A stretch of DNA of 5,114 nt, taken from Lentisphaerota bacterium (lineage in GTDB: Bacteria; Verrucomicrobiota; Kiritimatiellia; UBA8416; JAFGIZ01). Where the stretch lies: positions 1 through 5,114 of the forward strand of contig JAFGIZ010000143.1 in NCBI GenBank assembly GCA_016929365.1, in the 5' to 3' direction. Both the position numbers and the translations under genes were made by a program. The number at the start of each line of letters is the position of its first letter. Position 1 is the first letter of the stretch. The notes beneath the pieces were generated by a model, which was not told the origin of the DNA, did no database searches, and saw only the letters and a list, made by a program, of their open reading frames with translations. Below are positions 1 to 5,114 of this stretch, in pieces.

Positions 1-1
1 C

Positions 2-1345
<1,344 letters not shown>

Positions 1346-1360
1346 CCGCTCGAACCAGGG

Positions 1361-1389
1361 TTGACTTCAGCGAGCGGGGCGCATATACT
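1361..1389 (+). promoter_or_regulatory. Sigma70-like promoter for rpoZ-smpB
   Basis: A -35 box TTGACT (1361-1366) and a -10 box TATACT (1384-1389) are separated by exactly 17 bp. Each hexamer differs from the housekeeping consensus at one position. The predicted transcription start is near 1396, giving an rpoZ leader of about 30 bases. The promoter begins 15 bases after the groEL stop, so rpoZ-smpB probably has its own start even if groEL transcripts read through. The spacer and -10 box lie in an inverted repeat listed separately. Confidence 0.8.
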
Positions 1390-1400
1390 GCGCCCCGCTC
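1372..1400. repeat. Perfect 12-bp inverted repeat enclosing the rpoZ -10 box
   Basis: GAGCGGGGCGCA at 1372-1383 is the exact reverse complement of 1389-1400, with TATAC (1384-1388) as a five-base loop. As RNA from groEL read-through it would form a very GC-rich hairpin about 27 bases after the groEL stop. It could therefore end or protect the groEL message, but no T-run follows it (next bases aactatg), so a classical intrinsic terminator is not supported. As DNA it overlaps the promoter spacer, the -10 box and the expected start site, which is where an operator for a dimeric repressor would sit. Both roles are inference; the symmetry itself is directly visible. Confidence 0.85.
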
Positions 1401-1410
1401 AACTATGTAG

Positions 1411-1417
1411 AGGAAGG
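1411..1417 (+). promoter_or_regulatory. Shine-Dalgarno site deciding the TTG start of rpoZ
   Basis: AGGAAGG lies eight bases before the TTG at 1426. It supports this uncommon start codon, because the next in-frame ATG is codon 22 and would remove the conserved N-terminal part of omega. Confidence 0.8.
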
Positions 1418-1425
1418 ATCGGCCT

Positions 1426-1641
1426 TTGAATCTCAAACTCCTCGAAGCCGCAAAAGCCCGGGTTCCGAACGTCCCGGTATTGATCAACATGGTCTCCAAG
1501 CGCGTCCGCCAGCTTAACGCGGGGTTTCGCCCCTACGTGAAGCCGGAACGGCCGGACGAGGAACCCGTCGACATCGTGCTGCGCGAGATCGCAGAGGGCA
1601 AGCTCGTCGCCGAAATGGAGTTTACCCCGCAGGATACATGA
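1426..1641 (+). CDS. rpoZ: DNA-directed RNA polymerase omega subunit
   Basis: Omega is the smallest core RNA polymerase subunit. It clamps the beta' C-terminal region and helps assembly, and in proteobacteria it contributes to a ppGpp site. The 71-residue product is at the short end for the family (E. coli 91). It has the typical pattern: a helix with VLINMVSKRVRQLNAG (residues 18-33, the counterpart of E. coli LVLVAARRARQMQVGG), a proline-rich linker (PYVKPERPDEEP), then the strongly conserved block VDIVLREIAEGKL (48-60). The acidic C-terminal extension of proteobacterial omegas is absent. The start is TTG, supported by a well-spaced SD. The stop overlaps the smpB start as ATGA, implying coupled translation. 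Identification rests on the VLREIAEG block and on length, and is solid. Confidence 0.93.
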   Translation: MNLKLLEAAKARVPNVPVLINMVSKRVRQLNAGFRPYVKPERPDEEPVDIVLREIAEGKLVAEMEFTPQDT

Positions 1642-2099
1642 CGGCTCCGCCCGAGCGTTCCGCCCTCGCCGTCAACCGGAAAGCGCGCCGCGATTACCAG
1701 GTCCTTGAGCGCATCGAGGCCGGCGTCGCCCTGCGCGGCACCGAAGTCAAGGCCGTCCGCCGGGGGGGCGTCGGTTTTGCAGGCGCGTTCGCGCAGTTCG
1801 AGAACGGCGAAGCAGTCCTGATCAATTTGAATATCCCCCCTTACGAGCAGGGCAACCGGTTCAACCACGAACCGACCCGGCCGCGCCGGCTCTTGCTGCA
1901 CAAGAAGGAAATCCAGCGGCTGCAGGCGCAAAGCGAGCAGAAGGGCCTGGCCCTCGTCCCCCTGGCCGTCTACCTGAAGCGCGGCCGCGTCAAAATCGAG
2001 CTCGGCCTCTGCCGCGGCAAGCGGCAACACGATAAACGCGAAACCCTGCGCCGCCAGGATGCCGACCGCGAAGCCGCCCGCGCCCTGAGGCGCCGTTAA
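1638..2099 (+). CDS. smpB: SsrA-binding protein SmpB (trans-translation)
   Basis: SmpB binds tmRNA (SsrA), delivers it with EF-Tu to stalled ribosomes and mimics the missing codon-anticodon contact, so that incomplete proteins are tagged and released. The 153-residue length is typical. Family signatures in order are NRKARRDY (13-20), GTEVKAVR (34-41), PYEQGNRFNHEPTRPRRLLL (68-87), LVPL (106-109), GRVKIELGLCRGK (116-128) and HDKRE (131-135). A basic tail (136-153, rich in Arg) follows; this part enters the mRNA channel on the ribosome. The ATG overlaps the rpoZ TGA. An AGGA lies only three bases upstream, too close for a good SD, so initiation probably depends on termination of rpoZ. A seven-G run at 1762-1768 lies inside the gene, but the frame is intact. 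The ssrA gene itself is not in the window. Confidence 0.97.
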   Translation: MTAPPERSALAVNRKARRDYQVLERIEAGVALRGTEVKAVRRGGVGFAGAFAQFENGEAVLINLNIPPYEQGNRFNHEPTRPRRLLLHKKEIQRLQAQSEQKGLALVPLAVYLKRGRVKIELGLCRGKRQHDKRETLRRQDADREAARALRRR

Positions 2100-2102
2100 C
2101 GC

Positions 2103-2130
2103 TTGCTTTTCCCGGGGCAACGGATAGACT
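2103..2130 (+). promoter_or_regulatory. Possible promoter for the tatA leader
   Basis: TTGCTT (2103-2108) and TAGACT (2125-2130) are separated by 16 bp. They match three and four of the six consensus positions, so this is weaker than the rpoZ and pdxJ promoters. It starts four bases after the smpB stop and would start transcription near 2137, placing all the downstream complementary segments in a leader of about 140 bases before tatA. Read-through from smpB is an equally possible source of tatA mRNA. Confidence 0.4.
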
Positions 2131-2152
2131 CGCCTACAGATGGTTGCTGTTG

Positions 2153-2250
2153 CGGAACATGGCAGCCGGCGTGGACGCCGTGCTGTTCCGGACATGCTTT
2201 CGGGAACAGGAACGGCCGGGCTACGCCCCGCCCGGCAAAAGGCTGTTTCC
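2153..2250 (+). promoter_or_regulatory. Structured tatA leader with mutually exclusive hairpins (candidate)
   Basis: Four segments are complementary in alternation: CGGAACA (2153-2159), TGTTCCG (2184-2190, with a preceding C), GGAACAG (2203-2209) and CTGTTTCC (2243-2250). Pairing 1:2 gives a 15-bp stem: CGGAACA/TGTTCCG, then GCA/TGC, then CGGCG/CGCCG, with two 2-base bulges on the left side and a TGGA loop. Pairing 2:3 gives a perfect 7-bp stem (2183-2189 with 2203-2209) that excludes 1:2. Pairing 3:4 (one bulged base) would enclose another perfect 7-bp hairpin, GCCGGGC (2215-2221) with GCCCGGC (2230-2236). No T-run follows any of them, so termination is not established. I do not recognise a known riboswitch, SRP RNA, 6S RNA or tmRNA here. 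It may equally be just the 3' stem-loops of the rpoZ-smpB transcript. Confidence 0.4.
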
Positions 2251-2264
2251 GCAGCGCACGCGAA

Positions 2265-2271
2265 AGGGGAG
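2265..2271 (+). promoter_or_regulatory. Shine-Dalgarno site of tatA
   Basis: AGGGGAG ends eight bases before the ATG at 2280 and fixes this start over the upstream in-frame ATG codons in the leader. Those would add a non-conserved extension ahead of the TatA membrane helix. Confidence 0.8.
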
Positions 2272-2279
2272 ACGTTACG

Positions 2280-2498
2280 ATGAGCCTGGCCTTGTTCACG
2301 GGTGGAGCTCCCGGTCTCTGGGAACTGCTGATCGTTTTCTTCGTGATTCTTCTGCTCTTCGGCGCGCGGAAACTTCCCGACCTGGCCCGTTCGCTGGGGA
2401 AAAGCCTCGGCGAGTTCAAGAAGGGCAAGGAAGAAGGCGAACGCACCGGGCTTCCGCCGGAATCAGGATCCGCTCCGGACGACGCGAACAGGTCCTGA
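2280..2498 (+). CDS. tatA: Sec-independent translocase subunit TatA/TatE
   Basis: TatA oligomerises in the inner membrane around TatBC-bound substrate and forms the passage for folded proteins bearing twin-arginine signals. The 72-residue product has the whole TatA layout: a short N-terminus, a membrane helix from about 13 to 27 (LWELLIVFFVILLLF), the FGARKLP hinge (27-33), an amphipathic helix (DLARSLGKSLGEFKKGKEE, 34-52) and a short polar tail. Glu15 in the helix occupies the place of the polar Gln8 of E. coli TatA (IWQLL versus LWELL). The length and the LPDLARSLGKSLGEFKKG block favour TatA/E over TatB, which is normally longer. The gene stands alone: no tatB or tatC is adjacent, so the TatC partner must be elsewhere. 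The next gene is on the opposite strand and converges with it. Confidence 0.93.
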   Translation: MSLALFTGGAPGLWELLIVFFVILLLFGARKLPDLARSLGKSLGEFKKGKEEGERTGLPPESGSAPDDANRS

Positions 2499-2552
2499 GC
2501 CGAACCGGGTGGACGCGTACGGCGAACCGCAGCCGGAGCACGCCCGCCGCCG

Positions 2553-2564
2553 AAGGCCGGCCTT
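2553..2564. repeat. 12-bp palindrome between convergent tatA and TPR genes
   Basis: AAGGCCGGCCTT is a perfect palindrome located 54 bases after the tatA stop and 2 bases from the minus-strand stop. A hairpin here would have a stem of only about four pairs and no T-run follows on either strand, so a bidirectional terminator is possible but weakly supported. Nothing else is recognisable in the 68-bp convergent gap. Confidence 0.25.
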
Positions 2565-2566
2565 GC

Positions 2567-3298
2567 CTATTCGTCGGACTGCGCGGGCGCGGGAAAGGCC
2601 TCGAAAACCGGTTGATCCTCCGCGGGGATCCAGGAGGCCGCACCCCCGGAGCCGAACGCTATCCGCCGTTCCATACTCCCCAGCAGATCTTCAGCCCGCG
2701 AAGCCCAACCGCTGCCGGGATACGCGGCGATATAGTCTTCGTACACGATCCGCGCCTCGTCCGGGCGGCCGAGCTGCTCCAGGCAGCGCGCCTTGCCGAA
2801 CACGGCCTGCGGGTAGAGGTAATGGCCCGGATGCGCCTCCATGAAGGCGTCGAACCCCCGCAGCGCCTCTTCGAGCTGGCCCCGCGCCTCGAGACAATGC
2901 AGCTTCCCGAGCGCCGCCACGTCGGCCAGCGGATGTTGCGCGTACCGCGCGACAAAATCCTCGTAGCGTTCAAACGCCGCATCATAGCGGCCCATGTCGT
3001 ACGCCGCCTTGGCCAGGCGGATCAGGGCAGCCGGGGCGGCGGGTGTCTCAGCGTACCGCTCCGCCACGGTTTCCAGGTCCTGCATCGTCTGCGCGGACGC
3101 CAGCAGTTCCGCGGCCCGGCGCACCGCCCCGGCCTTGTGGTTCTTGTACGCCCATGTTCCCGCGAACGCCAGCAGCACGACGCCCGCGCCGAGCGCAAGC
3201 CGTGGTCCGTAGGTCCGCGCCATGGCTTTCAACGCGTCCAGATCCGCCTCCGGACCCGCTCCTGCAGCCTCCGGCCGTTCCGTTTCCGTATTCATCAT
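2567..3298 (-). CDS. Single-pass membrane protein with TPR repeats (YfgM/BamD-like architecture)
   Basis: The 243-residue product has a charged, disordered-looking N-terminus (1-20), a short helix (DLDALKAMARTYGPR), one hydrophobic segment at about 34-50 (LALGAGVVLLAFAGTWA) followed by positive residues, and then helical repeats. Three TPR-like units are visible at about 89-120, 125-157 and 163-194, with the typical A..Y..G(R/Q)..EA....(Y/F)..F pattern and a Pro at the unit ends. The Gly/Ala/Pro-rich, acidic C-terminus (about 215-243) looks unstructured. Membrane-anchored TPR proteins of this shape include YfgM, which works with PpiD at the SecYEG translocon, and cell-envelope scaffolds; the resemblance is architectural, so I give no symbol. 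Topology cannot be settled by eye. MM at the start leaves two ATG choices (3298 or 3295) served by the same SD. It is flanked by tatA (convergent) and pdxJ (divergent). I see no convincing promoter on this strand. Confidence 0.85.
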   Translation of the reverse strand: MMNTETERPEAAGAGPEADLDALKAMARTYGPRLALGAGVVLLAFAGTWAYKNHKAGAVRRAAELLASAQTMQDLETVAERYAETPAAPAALIRLAKAAYDMGRYDAAFERYEDFVARYAQHPLADVAALGKLHCLEARGQLEEALRGFDAFMEAHPGHYLYPQAVFGKARCLEQLGRPDEARIVYEDYIAAYPGSGWASRAEDLLGSMERRIAFGSGGAASWIPAEDQPVFEAFPAPAQSDE

Positions 3299-3305
3299 GC
3301 CGTCA

Positions 3306-3309
3306 TCCT
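3306..3309 (-). promoter_or_regulatory. Shine-Dalgarno core of the TPR gene
   Basis: On the minus strand GGCAGGATGACGGC precedes the double ATG. The AGGA core is seven bases from the first ATG and ten from the second, so either start is feasible. Confidence 0.55.
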
Positions 3310-3351
3310 GCCCTGCCGCGACCGGAAACGCAAGCCTGTCTTACTCTGCGC

Positions 3352-3379
3352 TCGACACCCCGCCCGGACCGCGTATGAT
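3352..3379 (+). promoter_or_regulatory. Sigma70-like promoter for pdxJ
   Basis: TCGACA (3352-3357) and TATGAT (3374-3379) are 16 bp apart, each with one mismatch to consensus. The expected start is near 3386, giving a leader of about 30 bases. It lies in the 117-bp gap between the divergent TPR gene and pdxJ. No inverted repeat overlaps it, unlike the rpoZ promoter. Confidence 0.7.
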
Positions 3380-3400
3380 GACCGTATTGATCTACTGCCA

Positions 3401-3405
3401 AAGGA
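3401..3405 (+). promoter_or_regulatory. Shine-Dalgarno site of pdxJ
   Basis: AAGGA ends ten bases before the ATG at 3416. It picks this codon as the start although the frame is open far upstream through the antisense TPR region. Confidence 0.65.
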
Positions 3406-3415
3406 TTCGGCCGCC

Positions 3416-4144
3416 ATGCTTTTTTCCCGCGTCAGACTCGGCGTCAATATCGACCACGTCGCCACCTTGCGCCAGGCGCGTGGAACGTCCTATCCGGACG
3501 TCACGGAAGCCGCCCGCCTCTGTGAGGCGGCCGGCGCCGACGGAATTACGGTCCACCTCCGCGAAGACCGGCGTCACATCCAGGATGCCGATGTGCGGAC
3601 CCTCCGGGGAACGCTGCGCACCCGGCTGAACCTCGAAATGGCCGATGTGCCCGACATCGTGGCCGTCGCCCTCGAGGTGCATCCCGACGAGGTCTGTCTC
3701 GTACCCGAGAAGCGCAGGGAACTGACCACCGAAGGCGGGCTCGACGCCGCCGGCGCGGGCAACGGGCTGCGTGCCACGGTGCACACCCTGAACGAGGCCG
3801 GTATCGAAGTCAGTCTTTTCGTCGATGCGGAACCGGCGCAAATCGAGGCGGCGCATGCACTCGGCGCCCCCTGCATTGAACTGCATACCGGCGCGTATTG
3901 CGGCGCCTCCGGTGCGGACGCAACGCGCGAGCTCGACCGGTTGCGGCGGGCTGCCGCACAGGCCAACGCGCTGGGCCTGCGCGTGAACGCCGGACACGGC
4001 ATCACGCTGCAGACGGTGGACGCAATCCTCACGGTGCCGCATCTCGACACCCTCAATATCGGTCACAGTATTGTCGCGCGCGCCGTTTTCGTCGGCCTGG
4101 AAGCGGCCGTCCGGGAAATGCGCGCGCGGCTATCCCGGTCATGA
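3416..4144 (+). CDS. pdxJ: Pyridoxine 5'-phosphate synthase PdxJ
   Basis: PdxJ condenses 1-deoxy-D-xylulose 5-phosphate with 3-amino-2-oxopropyl phosphate to pyridoxine 5'-phosphate, the ring-closing step of the DXP-dependent vitamin B6 pathway. The 242-residue protein is a cytoplasmic TIM barrel of normal family length. Signature blocks are LGVNIDHVATLRQARGT (8-24), ADGITVHLREDRRHI (41-55), LNLEM (71-75), LVPEKR (95-100), TTEGGLD (104-110), VSLFVDA (132-138), IELHTGAY (154-161), NAGHGI (191-196) and LNIGHSIV (213-220). The catalytic His47, Glu74 and His194 align with E. coli H45, E72 and H193. The frame is open far upstream of 3416, but that part is antisense to the TPR gene and unlike any PdxJ. 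The gene ends in an ATGA overlap with the next gene. Its presence implies DXP-pathway B6 synthesis; the other pdx genes are not in view. Confidence 0.97.
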   Translation: MLFSRVRLGVNIDHVATLRQARGTSYPDVTEAARLCEAAGADGITVHLREDRRHIQDADVRTLRGTLRTRLNLEMADVPDIVAVALEVHPDEVCLVPEKRRELTTEGGLDAAGAGNGLRATVHTLNEAGIEVSLFVDAEPAQIEAAHALGAPCIELHTGAYCGASGADATRELDRLRRAAAQANALGLRVNAGHGITLQTVDAILTVPHLDTLNIGHSIVARAVFVGLEAAVREMRARLSRS

Positions 4145-5114
4145 AAGCCGTCACGGCAGAACAGATGCGCGCCCTGGACCGGCGCACGATCGACGAAGCC
4201 GGCATTCCCGGCGAGATGCTCATGGAAAAGGCCGGTGCGGGCGTCGCGCAGGCCGTCCGCCGCCTCCTGGCCGAGACGGGCCGCGTCCCCGGCCGCGTGC
4301 GCCTCTTCGCCGGCCGGGGCAACAACGGCGGCGACGTATTCGTGGCGGCGCGCCGCCTGCTCGAGGCGGGCTGCGACGTCGGCGTGGCAACAACGTCCCG
4401 CGTGCAAGACTTCACGGGCGACGCGCGCACGCATGTACAGCGGTTGATCGAAGCCGGGCTCGCCCCCCGGGAATGTACGGAAGCCGATGCCTGGCGGCAG
4501 CCCGACATCCTGGAGCAGGACGCGGACGTCGTTGTGGACGGACTGCTCGGCACCGGTATTCAGGGTGCGGCTCGCGGCCCGGCCGCGGCCGCCATCGACG
4601 CGGTTAATGCGCTCGGACGCCGTGCCCGCGTCGTGGCGGTGGATATTCCGTCGGGGCTCGACGCCGATTCCGGCGCGGCGCCCGGCGCGACCGTCGCCGC
4701 GGACGTCACGGTCACCATGGGACTGCCGAAACGCGGATGCCTGGAGCCGTGCGCCGTCGATTACGTCGGCGTGCTCGAGGTTGTCGATATCGGCATTCCC
4801 CGGAGCTTCGTCGAAGCCGTGCCGGCGGACCTCGAGCTGATCACCCCGCCGGATATCCGTCCCTGCCTGCCCAGGCGGAAACGCAGCGCGCACAAGGGAA
4901 CCTTCGGCCACGTGCTGCTGGTCGGGGGCGCGCCCGGCTATGCGGGGGCCGTCGTGCTGGCCGCGCGCGCAGCCCTGCGTTCGGGCGTGGGCCTCGTATC
5001 CGCGCTCGTCCCGGAGCCGGTTGCCCCCGTCGTGGCCGCCCAGGTCCCGGAAGCCATGATCCACCCGGGACGGGCAACCCCGGACGGCCGGCTGGCGCCC
5101 CGGGCCCTCGATGC
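4141..5114 (+). CDS. nnr: Bifunctional NAD(P)H-hydrate epimerase / ADP-dependent dehydratase, 3'-truncated
   Basis: This enzyme repairs damaged NADH/NADPH: the N-terminal domain epimerises R- to S-hydrate and the C-terminal domain dehydrates the S-form using ADP. The frame has no stop to the window end, giving 324 codons of an expected roughly 500. The epimerase (YjeF-N) domain spans about 1-220, with the GRGNNGGD loop (58-65), VVDGLLGTG (131-139), VDIPSGLDADSG (167-178), TMGLPKRG (192-199) and a closing DIGIP (216-220). The dehydratase domain begins near 235, with HKGTFGHVLLVGG (251-263) and AARAALRSGVGLV (274-286). Its later ADP-binding and catalytic motifs (such as the GPGLG block) lie beyond the edge. 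The ATG overlaps the pdxJ TGA and has no SD, so translational coupling is likely. Many bacteria put acpS between pdxJ and this gene; here it is missing. Confidence 0.93.
   Translation, partial: MKAVTAEQMRALDRRTIDEAGIPGEMLMEKAGAGVAQAVRRLLAETGRVPGRVRLFAGRGNNGGDVFVAARRLLEAGCDVGVATTSRVQDFTGDARTHVQRLIEAGLAPRECTEADAWRQPDILEQDADVVVDGLLGTGIQGAARGPAAAAIDAVNALGRRARVVAVDIPSGLDADSGAAPGATVAADVTVTMGLPKRGCLEPCAVDYVGVLEVVDIGIPRSFVEAVPADLELITPPDIRPCLPRRKRSAHKGTFGHVLLVGGAPGYAGAVVLAARAALRSGVGLVSALVPEPVAPVVAAQVPEAMIHPGRATPDGRLAPRALD

Noticed and set aside
1372..1400. Classical Rho-independent terminator for groEL.
   Set aside because: The stem is excellent but no T-run follows (aactatg), so I list it as an inverted repeat and leave the terminator role as one possibility.
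1762..1768. Seven-G run in smpB as a possible phase-variation or frameshift site.
   Set aside because: The frame is intact through the run, it encodes an ordinary RRGGV stretch, and a seven-base G tract is not rare in GC-rich genes.
1533..2195. A 220-codon minus-strand frame opposite smpB.
   Set aside because: It covers the strongly conserved SmpB coding sequence and has no family pattern of its own.
2100..2279. Possible tmRNA (ssrA), SRP RNA or 6S RNA gene beside smpB.
   Set aside because: There is no tRNA-like acceptor/T-arm end, no tag-peptide reading frame, and no SRP GGAA/GCAG loop pair in the right arrangement, and 180 bp is too short for tmRNA.
2144..3415. A reading frame open for more than 400 codons upstream of and continuous with pdxJ, suggesting a giant PdxJ fusion.
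   Set aside because: It runs out of frame through tatA and antisense through the TPR gene, and its translation is Arg/Pro-rich with no domain pattern. PdxJ homology begins exactly at the SD-supported ATG at 3416.
4063..5064. A 333-codon minus-strand frame opposite nnr.
   Set aside because: The forward strand encodes clear NnrE and NnrD motifs here. The reverse product is a His/Arg/Gly-rich shadow typical of GC-rich codon positions, with no SD or recognisable motif.

Overview
This GC-rich window holds six housekeeping genes in compact operons: a 3'-partial groEL, rpoZ-smpB, tatA, a minus-strand TPR membrane-protein gene, and pdxJ followed by a 5'-partial nnrE-nnrD fusion. I see no phage, transposon, CRISPR, toxin-antitoxin or rRNA/tRNA sequence. 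The organism looks like a Gram-negative-type bacterium with high GC, SD-led starts, sigma70-like promoters and a GGM-tailed GroEL. Its phylum cannot be fixed by eye. I lean weakly toward the PVC side (Verrucomicrobiota/Kiritimatiellota), because rpoZ and smpB are not in their familiar proteobacterial neighbourhoods. That lean is inference only.

Region 1 (1-1345) is groEL without about its first 100 codons, ending in a Gly-Gly-Met tail. Only 15 bases after its stop begins a near-consensus promoter (TTGACT, 17 bp, TATACT). Its -10 box sits in the loop of a perfect 12-bp inverted repeat at 1372-1400. This promoter should drive rpoZ (1426-1641, TTG start) and smpB (1638-2099), which overlap by ATGA.

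Region 2 (2100-2498) is a 180-bp leader and then tatA. The leader has a possible promoter near 2103-2130, followed by alternately complementary segments (GGAACA / TGTTCC / GGAACAG / CTGTTTCC) that could form mutually exclusive hairpins. It is the least explained non-coding stretch in the window.

Region 3 (2499-3415) holds a minus-strand gene for a single-pass membrane protein with three TPR-like repeats, resembling the YfgM/BamD-type architecture. It converges with tatA and diverges from pdxJ. The 117-bp divergent gap carries a good promoter for pdxJ (TCGACA, 16 bp, TATGAT).

Region 4 (3416-5114) is pdxJ, complete with its catalytic residues, overlapping by ATGA the start of a fused NAD(P)H-hydrate epimerase/dehydratase gene that runs off the window end. 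Functionally the window covers protein folding, transcription, ribosome rescue, protein export and cofactor synthesis or repair. The coding content is conventional; the two non-coding structures are the observations most worth following up.
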